This document shows positions 1-5,609 of a DNA stretch of 5,609 bases, piece by piece. The notes beneath the pieces are model-generated. The model was not told where the DNA came from. It did no database searches and saw nothing but the letters and a program-made list of their open reading frames with translations. Made by a program: the position numbers and the translations under genes. Source of the DNA: an uncultured Chloroflexota bacterium (GTDB lineage Bacteria; Chloroflexota; Dehalococcoidia; SM23-28-2; RBG-16-64-32); the NCBI GenBank assembly GCA_913056415.1, contig CAJXNA010000138.1, positions 1 to 5,609 on the forward strand. Direction: 5' to 3'. Numbering within the stretch: position 1 is the stretch's first letter; each line of letters opens with the position of its first letter.

Positions 1-492
1 CAGAGAGGTCCAGATCTTCTGGCCGTTGACGACGAAGAAATCGCCGTCCGCGACTGCGGAAGTCTGAAGGGACGCGAGGTCGGAGCCGGCGGCGGGCTCA
101 CTGAACCCCTGGCACCACACCGCGTTGCCGCTAGCGATGGCGGGCAGATGCTGCCGCTTCTGCTCCTCGCTGCCGTAGAGGATGATCGTGGGGCCCACGC
201 GGTCCGGACCCACCCCGAGCTGGATGGGGGCGCGGAAGTAGCTCATCTCCTCGTTGTAGATGACCTGCATCATGTGGCCCGCGGCCAGGCCGCCGTGCTC
301 CTCAGGCCAGCCCAACGTGAGCCACTTCCTCTCGGCGAGGCTGCTCTGGAAGGAGCGCAGGAACTCCCAGCGCTCCTCGCCGGCCTCACCCAAAGCGCCG
401 GCGCCGGCCCAATCGGCGGGCAACTCCGCTCGAAGGAACTCCCGGATATCGCTGCGGAACCTCTCCTCTTCGGGCGTGAAACGGAACTCCAT
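1..492 (-). CDS. Acyl-CoA dehydrogenase, N-terminal part (runs off left edge)
   Basis: Acyl-CoA dehydrogenases are FAD enzymes that introduce the alpha,beta double bond into acyl-CoA thioesters and pass electrons to electron-transfer flavoprotein. The 164 visible codons are open to the window edge, so roughly the first 40% of a ~380-400 residue protein is present. Residues 1-120 fit the all-helical N-terminal domain (start MEFRFTPEEERFR, then GWPEEHGG at 61-68). Residues 126-139 (WCQGFSEPAAGSDL) are the diagnostic flavin/substrate-binding motif that opens the middle beta domain, and VNGQKIWTS (155-163) follows as expected. The catalytic base lies in the C-terminal domain and is not visible. 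The ATG at 492 is supported by GGAGG at 500-504 with 7-base spacing. It lies 65 bases downstream of the crotonase-like gene on the same strand. The family is certain; the substrate cannot be told. Confidence 0.95.
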   Translation of the reverse strand, partial: MEFRFTPEEERFRSDIREFLRAELPADWAGAGALGEAGEERWEFLRSFQSSLAERKWLTLGWPEEHGGLAAGHMMQVIYNEEMSYFRAPIQLGVGPDRVGPTIILYGSEEQKRQHLPAIASGNAVWCQGFSEPAAGSDLASLQTSAVADGDFFVVNGQKIWTSL

Positions 493-517
493 TGGGCTGC
501 CTCCATCTGACGGCGCC

Positions 518-546
518 AGTATATACCAACCGGCCGCCGCCGAGAA
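518..546 (-). promoter_or_regulatory. Possible promoter of the acyl-CoA dehydrogenase gene
   Basis: On the minus strand TATACT (523 down to 518) matches the -10 consensus at five of six positions. It would start a transcript near 511, leaving a short leader that still contains the GGAGG site. At 17-base spacing the -35 position (546-541) reads TTCTCG, only three of six, so the evidence is weak. AT-rich bases are rare in this GC-rich window, which makes the box stand out. Confidence 0.3.
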
Positions 547-555
547 CCGCGGCCG
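531..555 (-). terminator. GC-rich hairpin after the crotonase-like gene
   Basis: Two perfect 7-base arms (CGGCCGC at 555-549 and GCGGCCG at 537-531 on the minus strand) flank an 11-base loop and begin two bases after the TAG stop of the upstream gene. There is no run of T after it (GTTGGTATA follows), so it is not a classical intrinsic terminator. It could be a weak terminator, an mRNA 3'-end stabiliser or an attenuator. It overlaps the region where a -35 element of the next gene would lie. Confidence 0.35.
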
Positions 556-557
556 AC

Positions 558-1364
558 CTACCGCCCCTTGAACTGCGGCTCCCGCTTCTCCACAAACGCC
601 CGCGGCCCCTCCCGCGCGTCCTCCGTGTTCTGGGCGAGCGTCATCGCCTGCTGGGCCATCTCCAACGCCTGATCTATGCCGATGTCCAGCGAACGGTAGA
701 GGAGCCGCTTGGCTAGCTGGATCGCTACCGCCGGGCCCTTCGCCAGCTTGAGCGCGTATTCGCGGGTGTGGGCCATGAGATCGTCGGCGGGGACGACTTC
801 GCTGACGTAGCCGATACGCAACGCCTCCTCGGCGTCGAACAGACGGCCGCTCCAGATGAGGTCCAGCGCCCGCGCCACACCCACGATACGAGGCAGGTAG
901 TAGCAACCGCCGTCGCCGGGGATCAGACCCATACGCACGTAGGTCATCCCGAACCTCGCCGTGTCCGCGGCGATGCGGACATCGCACATGGAGGCCATGT
1001 CCATCCCCGCACCCACCGCCGCCCCGTTGACCGCCGCGATGTACGGCTTATCGAGCTGGGCGACGAGGCGGGGGATGCGATGAACCGTATCGCGGAGGAA
1101 GTTGCGCGCCGCCGCCGGGGAGCGGCCCTGCGGCAGCAGCCCCTGGCCCTGGGCCTGCGCCTGCACGTCCATCCCGGTGCAGAAGCCACGGCCCTCGGCG
1201 GTGAGGATGATCACCCTGGTCTCGGCGTCCAGGTGAGCATCCTGGAGGGCGGCCAGCCACTCGTCCAGCATCTTGGGGGTGAAGGCGTTCATACGCTCCG
1301 GCCGGTTGAGGGTGATCGTCGCGATGCCTTCGCTCTTGTCGTATCGGATCTGTTCGAACTCCAT
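558..1364 (-). CDS. Crotonase-superfamily (enoyl-CoA hydratase/isomerase) protein
   Basis: This 268-residue protein has the full crotonase fold length. Visible family marks are ITLNRPERMNAF (17-28), the first oxyanion-hole segment GRGFCTGMD (58-66), the second segment VNGAAVGAGMD (112-122), the ARFGMTYVRMGLIPGDGG block (136-153), and the C-terminal REGPRAFVEKREPQFKGR (251-268). Crotonases act on acyl-CoA thioesters (hydration, isomerisation, dehalogenation, C-C cleavage) through an enolate held in the oxyanion hole. Compared with rat mitochondrial hydratase, the two catalytic glutamates (Glu144, Glu164) align with Asp122 and Tyr142, and the oxyanion Gly141 with Ala119. Plain hydratase activity is therefore doubtful. 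Many uncharacterised bacterial homologues share this variant block, so a different acyl-CoA reaction is likely. The start at 1364 is preferred because GGGAGG lies just before it; an in-frame ATG at 1376 would add four residues. It begins 20 bases after the SDR gene, probably in one operon. Confidence 0.93.
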   Translation of the reverse strand: MEFEQIRYDKSEGIATITLNRPERMNAFTPKMLDEWLAALQDAHLDAETRVIILTAEGRGFCTGMDVQAQAQGQGLLPQGRSPAAARNFLRDTVHRIPRLVAQLDKPYIAAVNGAAVGAGMDMASMCDVRIAADTARFGMTYVRMGLIPGDGGCYYLPRIVGVARALDLIWSGRLFDAEEALRIGYVSEVVPADDLMAHTREYALKLAKGPAVAIQLAKRLLYRSLDIGIDQALEMAQQAMTLAQNTEDAREGPRAFVEKREPQFKGR

Positions 1365-1367
1365 GTC

Positions 1368-1374
1368 GCCTCCC
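1368..1374 (-). promoter_or_regulatory. Ribosome binding site deciding the crotonase-like start
   Basis: The minus strand reads GGGAGGC here, with the GGAGG core four bases before the ATG at 1364. The alternative ATG at 1376 lies at the edge of this motif and has only a weak AGGTG upstream. The motif therefore favours the shorter protein. Confidence 0.6.
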
Positions 1375-1384
1375 ATATCTACAC

Positions 1385-2224
1385 CTAGCTCATGACCAGG
1401 CCGCCGTCGACGCTGATCGCCTGGTCGGTGATGTAGTCGGCCTGAGGTGAGGCGAGGTAGGCGACGACGGCGGCGATCTCGGCGGGGTCCGCCTGACGGC
1501 CGAGAGGGATGAACTGCCTCACCCCCTGCTTCACCATCTCGAAGGGGATGCCCATCCGCTCGCCGGTGCGGCGGAACGTCCCGTCCATCATGTCGGTGTC
1601 CGTGGAGCCGGGGCAGACCGCGTTCACGTTCACCCGATGCGGTGCCAGCTCTTTCGCCAGCATCTGCGTAAGGCCGATGACGGCGAACTTGGCGGGCGTA
1701 TAGCCGCCGTACTGGGGCTGAGCCCGCCGCCCGGCCGAGGAGGATACGTTCACGATCTTGCCGCCCTCACCGCGCTCCACCAGGACCGCCGCCACCGCCT
1801 TGCAGCAGAGGTACACGCCGTTCAGGTTCACGTCCACCTCGCGCCGCCACTCCTCATCATCCATCTCCCAGAGCGACCTCTTCCCCGATACGAGCGCCAG
1901 CCCGGCGTTGTTCACCAACACATCGATCCGCCCCAGCTCGGCCTGTGTGCGCTTCACCATATCCCGTACCTGGCCGGCGTCGGTCACGTCCACGTCCAGC
2001 GCCAGCGGGCGGCGGCCGAGGCGCTCTATCTCCTCGGCGACGGACTCGACGCCACGCCAGCCCGCCTCGCGTTCGGCCTGCGGGAACTCCGCCGGCGTCC
2101 GGCCTATCGCCGTTACCGCCACGTCGGCGCCCTCCTGGGCCAAACGTAGCGCCACCGCTCGGCCGATGCCGCGCATGCGCGCGGCGCCGGTGACGATCGC
2201 CACCTTGCCATCAATCCAAGCCAT
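1385..2224 (-). CDS. Short-chain dehydrogenase/reductase (classical SDR)
   Basis: An NAD(P)-dependent oxidoreductase of 279 residues that interconverts a carbonyl and an alcohol in the cytosol; family names include 3-oxoacyl-ACP reductase and glucose 1-dehydrogenase type. In order: the Rossmann glycine motif TGAARMRGIGRA (12-23), which has two more residues than the usual TGxxxGxG; an extended loop after beta-2 (about 41-60, rich in Glu and Arg); DVDVTD (77-82) for the adenine ring; NNAG (105-108); structural/catalytic Asn133 in VNLNG; catalytic Ser162 in NVSSSAG; Tyr175 and Lys179 in YTPAK; PG at 205-206; and the C-terminal ISVDGG (270-275). The full catalytic set is intact, so the enzyme should be active. 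The start is the ATG at 2224, preceded by a strong AAGGAG. With the crotonase-like gene 20 bases downstream and the acyl-CoA dehydrogenase beyond, a role as hydroxyacyl-CoA dehydrogenase or ketoacyl reductase is plausible, but substrate is not readable from sequence. Confidence 0.95.
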   Translation of the reverse strand: MAWIDGKVAIVTGAARMRGIGRAVALRLAQEGADVAVTAIGRTPAEFPQAEREAGWRGVESVAEEIERLGRRPLALDVDVTDAGQVRDMVKRTQAELGRIDVLVNNAGLALVSGKRSLWEMDDEEWRREVDVNLNGVYLCCKAVAAVLVERGEGGKIVNVSSSAGRRAQPQYGGYTPAKFAVIGLTQMLAKELAPHRVNVNAVCPGSTDTDMMDGTFRRTGERMGIPFEMVKQGVRQFIPLGRQADPAEIAAVVAYLASPQADYITDQAISVDGGLVMS

Positions 2225-2230
2225 AATCCT

Positions 2231-2237
2231 TCTCCTT
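2231..2237 (-). promoter_or_regulatory. Strong ribosome binding site of the SDR gene
   Basis: AAGGAGA on the minus strand, with seven bases between its GGAG core and the ATG at 2224. It is the best match to the anti-Shine-Dalgarno in the window and fixes the SDR start. Confidence 0.7.
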
Positions 2238-2290
2238 ACCCCGCCCTAAAGGCTGGGGTGCCAGCACTACATTACCCTCCAGCCAGCCCA

Positions 2291-3574
2291 CTAGCCGCCC
2301 CCTCCCGCCACCTCCGGCTCCATCGCTCGCGACCGCCGCTCCGACATCAGCCAGATGACGATGCTGAGGAGGAGCGTCACCGCCATGAACGCCGACAGAC
2401 CCAGGAACGCCGCCTGCGTGTCCCAGCGGTCGACGAACACCCCGGCGATGACGCCGCCGGTGCCGCCGAGGCCGAATCCGGCGAAGAAGGAGAACCCATA
2501 GCTACGCCCCACCGCCCCCTGGGGCGCGTAGTCCGCGATCAGCCCCGTGAACACCGGCTGGTTAGCGAAGTAGAAGAAGATGAACACTGAGGCTATCACC
2601 ACCAGCAGGGCGCCGCTGACCACCCCCGTCAGCACCAGCGCCGGCACGGCCAGCACAGCCAGCACCGGCACCAGCCGCTCCAGCCTTACCCGTTGGGAGA
2701 GCGCCCCACCCACCAGTTGGCCCACCGCTCCCATGAGCAGGGCTACGGTGGCGAAGGCGCCGCCCAGGTCCTTGTCCACGAGCTCCTCCAGATGCTGCGG
2801 CAGGAAGGTTATCACCCCTCGATAGACGATGCCGCTGAGAACGAACGCCGCGTACACCAGCAGCAAAGGGATCATGAACCTACGGACAGGCCGCGGCCCG
2901 GCCGCTTGAGAGCCGGATTCCACGAATTGGGCGGTGACGCCCCGACCAGCAGCGGAGTCGCCGAGCACCCGCGCCAGATTGCCCGGTGTCTCATCCGCAG
3001 CCGAAAGCACCTCGGCTTCTCCCTTCAGCGGCAGGGTGGTGACTGAGAGCAGTACCGCCATTACGGCTGCCGCGCCGGCCAAGACGAAGAAGGCCAGCCG
3101 CCAATCCACCGCTACCGCCAGACCTACGGCCAGCGCCGGCGCCAGCGCCTGGCCCAGGTTGCCCGCTACGCCGTGGAACCCCAGCGCCAGGCCGCGCTGC
3201 CGCACACCCTGCGCCATCAGCGATAGCCCCGCCGGGTGATAGAGGCCGATGCAGAACCCCAGCAGAGCCAGCGTCGCGGCCAGGAACCACTCGTTGGGCG
3301 AAATGCCCACCAGGACCAGCGAGACGGCAGCGCCGACGAAGGCGTAGAGCAACACTCGCCGGGAGCCCAGCCGGTCGGTGAGGAAACCGGCGGGAATGGC
3401 GCTTCCCCCAAACGCCCAGGCGAAGACCGAGGCGATGGTGCCAAGGATCACGGCCCGCAAGCCGAAGTCCTCCGCGATGCGGGTAAGGAGAGCGGGATAT
3501 GTGAGCTCGATGACGTGGACGAGGGCGTGAGCGAAGGCGGTGTAAGTGATGAGACGGCGTTCAGCGGCGTTCAT
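2291..3574 (-). CDS. Major facilitator superfamily transporter (Fsr-like)
   Basis: An inner-membrane secondary transporter of 427 residues, the usual MFS length. Hydrophobic segments fall at about 11-31, 43-64, 72-92, 95-117, 133-155, 158-180, then a cytoplasmic loop at about 181-231, then 232-257, 271-294, 299-316, 318-344, 357-381 and 386-411, giving the 6+6 layout. The loop between segments 2 and 3 carries an MFS motif A variant (GFLTDRLGSRR, 63-73). GLYHPAGLSLMAQ (110-122) and GFHGVAGNLGQALAPALA (132-149) recall the fosmidomycin-resistance (Fsr)-like branch, though the substrate cannot be assigned. Segment 1 contains His16, His20 and Glu23, polar residues unusual for a membrane helix and possibly part of the proton or substrate path. 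The ATG start is fixed by an in-frame TAA at 3590-3592 with no other start between. No clear Shine-Dalgarno precedes it. It lies between the aminotransferase and SDR genes, so it may move a compound of that pathway or be an unrelated exporter. Confidence 0.93.
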   Translation of the reverse strand: MNAAERRLITYTAFAHALVHVIELTYPALLTRIAEDFGLRAVILGTIASVFAWAFGGSAIPAGFLTDRLGSRRVLLYAFVGAAVSLVLVGISPNEWFLAATLALLGFCIGLYHPAGLSLMAQGVRQRGLALGFHGVAGNLGQALAPALAVGLAVAVDWRLAFFVLAGAAAVMAVLLSVTTLPLKGEAEVLSAADETPGNLARVLGDSAAGRGVTAQFVESGSQAAGPRPVRRFMIPLLLVYAAFVLSGIVYRGVITFLPQHLEELVDKDLGGAFATVALLMGAVGQLVGGALSQRVRLERLVPVLAVLAVPALVLTGVVSGALLVVIASVFIFFYFANQPVFTGLIADYAPQGAVGRSYGFSFFAGFGLGGTGGVIAGVFVDRWDTQAAFLGLSAFMAVTLLLSIVIWLMSERRSRAMEPEVAGGGG

Positions 3575-3575
3575 G

Positions 3576-3587
3576 GGCGGTACCGCC
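3576..3587. repeat. 12-base perfect palindrome before the transporter start
   Basis: GGCGGTACCGCC is its own reverse complement. It ends one base before the transporter ATG and would cover the predicted transcription start. It could be an operator or an mRNA hairpin; with GC this high, a chance palindrome is also possible. Confidence 0.4.
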
Positions 3588-3588
3588 G

Positions 3589-3617
3589 ATTATAAGCCGC
3601 TCACACGCGCCGTCGCC
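3589..3617 (-). promoter_or_regulatory. Candidate promoter of the transporter gene
   Basis: The minus strand has a perfect TATAAT (3594 down to 3589), one of very few AT-rich hexamers here. The expected transcription start is near 3582, only about eight bases before the ATG, which fits a leaderless or nearly leaderless message and the absence of a Shine-Dalgarno. No good -35 is seen: at 16-18 base spacing the match to TTGACA is at most three of six. It sits in the 68-base gap after the aminotransferase gene. Confidence 0.45.
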
Positions 3618-3642
3618 AGAGCGGGAGAGGTTTCGGCAGGTC

Positions 3643-4995
3643 CTAGAGGAGGTCCTCAGCCAGCATCTCGTCTAGCGTGGCCTCGAACGCCTTCAGGGTG
3701 CGGTCGACGTCCTCGTCGGTGTGGACGCTGGAGACCAGCCCGGCGGTATGGCCCATGAGGTCCACGCCGTGGTTGAGCATCCCTTGTTTAAGCGCCAGTG
3801 CCGCCTTAGGGAACGTACGCGGAGGCGCCTTGCCGTTGCGGGCGGGCCACTCAATGCTCTCCCGTGGCCGCGGGCACTCCTTACCCAGCGACACGTGAAA
3901 GTAGGAAGCCAGCCCGTACACGCAGCCTTCCACGTTGCGGGAGGTGAGCGCCTGGTTCATCCCACGCACCAGTTGCTCGGTGACGGCTTCGGCGCGGGCG
4001 TGGAACTCGCCCGTCTCCACCAGCGAGAGCATCTTAACACCGGCAGCAGCCGATAGGGGATTGGCGTTGAAGGTGCCCGGATGGAACACTCGCTGCCGGC
4101 TGTTCCAATCGGCGTCATCACGGAACTCAGTGAGCGAGATAACGTCCGTCTTCCCGGCCACGGCGCCGCCGGGAAGCCCTCCGGCGAGGATCTTGGCCAT
4201 CGTCGTCAGGTCGGGTGTCACGCCATAGCGAGCCTGGGCGCCTCCGGGCGCGACGCGAAAGCCCGTCACCACCTCATCAAAGATGAGGACGGTATTGTGT
4301 CTTGCGGTCGCATCACGCAACTCCGCCAGGAAGCCGTCACGCAAGGGCAGACCGCCGAAGTGAGCACCAGTGGGCTCCAGGATCACCGCCGCCACGCCTC
4401 CCTCCGCCAGCCTGCTCTCAACCTGAGCGATGTCGTTCTGGGGCACGCTGATGGTGTTACTCAGCGTCGCCTCCGGCACGCCGGGCGACTGTGGCGTCTC
4501 CGGCTCCCCGTAACGGGTCCCCACGACGCTATCGTGCCAGCCGTGGAAGTGGTCATCGAACTTGAGCAGCTTGTCGCGCCCGGTGTACGAACGGGCCAGG
4601 CGAATCGCCATCAGCGTCGCCTCCGTGCCGGAGCTAGTGAAGCGGACGGCTTCAGCGCTGGGTATCAGCCTCTTGACCAGCCCGCCCCATTCCAACTCCA
4701 GCTCATGGCTGGCGCCATAGTGCGTGCCCTTGGCCGCCTGCTCCTGGACGGCCCTAGTGATGTCCGGATAGGCGTGGCCCAGGAACAGCGCCCCGTGCCC
4801 CATCACATAGTCCACGATCTCGTTGCCGTCCACGTCCCACTTGCGGCTCCCCCGAGCGTGGTCGACATAAAGTGGAAACGGCGTCAGGTGGCGGATATCG
4901 TGCGTGACCCCCGAGGGGAAGGTCTTCACCGCCTCCTGATGCAGCCGGGCCGAACGGGGATGAAGGCGGCGGTAGACCTCCTGAATCGTGGTCAC
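3643..4995 (-). CDS. Class III PLP aminotransferase, glutamate-1-semialdehyde aminomutase-like
   Basis: A 450-residue fold-type I PLP enzyme. Visible marks: GHGALFLGHAYPDI (66-79); the phosphate-binding SSGTEA (121-126); HFHGWHD (149-155), where an aromatic residue stacks on the cofactor; ILEPTG (205-210); DEVVTGFR with Asp240 pairing with the pyridine nitrogen; Lys268 in TTMAKILAGGLPGG as the Schiff-base lysine; and GTFNANPLSAAAG (307-319). The closest known family is HemL, which isomerises glutamate-1-semialdehyde to 5-aminolevulinate. However, HemL normally has GTLSGNP and a FEAxFxS stretch near the C-terminus. Here these read GTFNANP and HTAGLVSS (416-423), and there is an added loop rich in Pro and Arg at about 372-395. 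It is therefore more likely a transaminase or aminomutase of another pathway. The start is GTG, sharing GTGA with the stop of the upstream dehydrogenase gene, with GAGGAG five bases before it. The two proteins are probably made from one message. Confidence 0.93.
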   Translation of the reverse strand: MTTIQEVYRRLHPRSARLHQEAVKTFPSGVTHDIRHLTPFPLYVDHARGSRKWDVDGNEIVDYVMGHGALFLGHAYPDITRAVQEQAAKGTHYGASHELELEWGGLVKRLIPSAEAVRFTSSGTEATLMAIRLARSYTGRDKLLKFDDHFHGWHDSVVGTRYGEPETPQSPGVPEATLSNTISVPQNDIAQVESRLAEGGVAAVILEPTGAHFGGLPLRDGFLAELRDATARHNTVLIFDEVVTGFRVAPGGAQARYGVTPDLTTMAKILAGGLPGGAVAGKTDVISLTEFRDDADWNSRQRVFHPGTFNANPLSAAAGVKMLSLVETGEFHARAEAVTEQLVRGMNQALTSRNVEGCVYGLASYFHVSLGKECPRPRESIEWPARNGKAPPRTFPKAALALKQGMLNHGVDLMGHTAGLVSSVHTDEDVDRTLKAFEATLDEMLAEDLL

Positions 4996-5006
4996 TCGAT
5001 CTCCTC
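4992..5006 (-). promoter_or_regulatory. GTGA stop/start overlap with ribosome binding site
   Basis: The TGA stop of the dehydrogenase gene (4994-4992) overlaps the GTG start of the aminotransferase gene (4995-4993). GAGGAG (5006-5001) lies inside the end of the upstream gene, five bases before the GTG. This arrangement usually means translational coupling and roughly matched output of the two enzymes. Confidence 0.75.
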
Positions 5007-5609
5007 ACGCGGCTGAGGCCGGGGGCGGAGGTAGGGCACGACCGGCAGATCGCGCATCGATAGCAAGCCCACGGCGCGGCCTCGCACGATGGCTGGGATA
5101 CAGTTGGTCACGATGGCAGCGGTAGCCTGGTCCCCCTGGATGCCCCCCGGCACGCGCACCTCGACCGGCGGCGTGCCGTCGATGCGGATCACGTCTCGCG
5201 GATCGTCGGCTCCCAGGGACATCTCAAGATCGAGCCGCACCACCTCGCGCCCGGCCGAGAGCCCACGTACGGACTGGCGCAGCCCGCGAACGTAGCCGCG
5301 CTCCACGGAGAAGTATTCGGTCTTATGGCGTCCCTGCGCGATTAGCGGCTCCAGCGTCTCCGCAACGTCATCCAGCCGCCAGCCCATGGTGTCGGCGATC
5401 ATGAGGAGAGACTCCCGCAGCCCCACATGGCCGATAGCGCCATCGTTGGCGCCACGCTGGAACCCCTCCACGCTCAGCCCCACACCCACCTTACGCTGGA
5501 GGTTCATGCGCCGCGTTCCCACGTCGACCACGCGCTCGACGCGGATCGAACGCACCTGCTGGGAGGCGGTAGCCAGCACCAGCGGCAGGAAGTCCATAAC
5601 AAAGCCGTG
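4992..5609 (-). CDS. NAD(P)-dependent amine dehydrogenase-like protein (2,4-diaminopentanoate dehydrogenase family), C-terminal part
   Basis: The frame is open to the right edge, giving 205 visible residues of a family usually about 330-360 long; the N-terminal Rossmann domain is missing. The ATG at 5595-5597 is probably internal, because the upstream codons continue the family motif (HGFVMD, where relatives have NPGF followed by hydrophobic residues and Asp). Counting from that Met: ERVVDVGTRRMNLQRKVGVGL (21-41), GHVGLRES (56-63), a PGG-GD segment (VPGGIQGDQATAAIV, 149-163), and LLSMRDLP (178-185). These recall 2,4-diaminopentanoate dehydrogenase and the native amine dehydrogenases, which are built like dihydrodipicolinate reductase (DapB). 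Known members catalyse reversible NAD(P)-linked oxidative deamination of an amine to a ketone. The assignment is from remembered motifs, so the precise substrate is open; a DapB-like reductase of other specificity is the alternative. It is coupled by a 4-base overlap to the aminotransferase gene. Confidence 0.8.
   Translation of the reverse strand, partial: HGFVMDFLPLVLATASQQVRSIRVERVVDVGTRRMNLQRKVGVGLSVEGFQRGANDGAIGHVGLRESLLMIADTMGWRLDDVAETLEPLIAQGRHKTEYFSVERGYVRGLRQSVRGLSAGREVVRLDLEMSLGADDPRDVIRIDGTPPVEVRVPGGIQGDQATAAIVTNCIPAIVRGRAVGLLSMRDLPVVPYLRPRPQPREEIE

Noticed and set aside
768..1388. Open frame of 206 codons on the plus strand opposite the crotonase-like gene
   Set aside because: It lies fully antisense to a well-supported gene and its Arg/His/Asp-rich product has no family motif.
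1637..2249. Plus-strand open frames opposite the SDR gene
   Set aside because: Both are shadows of a complete SDR with intact catalytic residues. Compositions rich in Arg, Pro, Ser or Thr and the lack of a ribosome binding site argue against coding.
2252..2265. Small hairpin (GCTGG, four-base loop, CCAGC) between the transporter and SDR genes
   Set aside because: Five base pairs with no T run is too weak for a terminator and easily arises by chance in GC-rich DNA.
3639..3656. Repeated GGTCCT around the end of the aminotransferase gene
   Set aside because: Only six bases long and partly inside the coding sequence; no array or longer repeat unit is seen.
4081..5016. Open frame of 311 codons on the plus strand opposite the aminotransferase gene
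   Set aside because: It is antisense to a gene with full PLP-enzyme motifs. Its protein is a low-complexity mix of Arg, His, Gly and Leu with no recognisable domain, as expected from GC-biased third positions.
1..5609. Search for mobile elements, CRISPR repeats, tRNA or rRNA genes and defence or toxin genes
   Set aside because: No transposase, integrase, regular direct repeats, cloverleaf-like segment or small toxin/antitoxin frame was found; gene packing leaves almost no free space.

Overview
The window is a compact run of six genes, all on the minus strand and all metabolic. It reads from the right edge to the left edge and has no gap longer than about 70 bases. GC content is high (about two thirds by eye). 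Tight packing, 4-base overlaps, GC-biased third codon positions and acyl-CoA enzymes suggest a free-living, GC-rich heterotrophic bacterium. The mix of a crotonase-family protein, an SDR, an acyl-CoA dehydrogenase, a class III aminotransferase and an MFS carrier resembles Chloroflexota (Dehalococcoidia/SAR202-like) or actinobacterial genomes. This taxonomic guess is inference; no marker gene is present.

Right part (3643-5609): a 3'-truncated view, cut by the right edge, of an NAD(P)-dependent oxidoreductase of the 2,4-diaminopentanoate dehydrogenase / native amine dehydrogenase type. It overlaps by 4 bases (GTGA) a class III PLP aminotransferase related to glutamate-1-semialdehyde aminomutase. 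The overlap implies translational coupling, and both enzymes probably act on the same amine or amino-acid metabolite.

Middle (2291-3642): an MFS transporter with 12 predicted membrane segments. It is preceded by a perfect TATAAT box and a 12-base perfect palindrome lying one base before its start codon. This is the best candidate for an internal promoter/operator in the window.

Left part (1-2224): a classical short-chain dehydrogenase/reductase, then 20 bases on a crotonase-superfamily protein, then a 65-base gap with a GC-rich hairpin and a TATACT box, then the N-terminal part of an acyl-CoA dehydrogenase that runs off the left edge. Together these look like parts of a beta-oxidation-type route for an unusual acyl-CoA. 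The crotonase lacks both catalytic glutamates of true enoyl-CoA hydratase, so its exact reaction is open.

I see no mobile element, CRISPR array, RNA gene, phage gene or defence system. The most unusual points are the amine dehydrogenase/aminotransferase pair, the non-canonical crotonase active site and the near-leaderless promoter/palindrome of the transporter gene. None by itself shows a new biological system.
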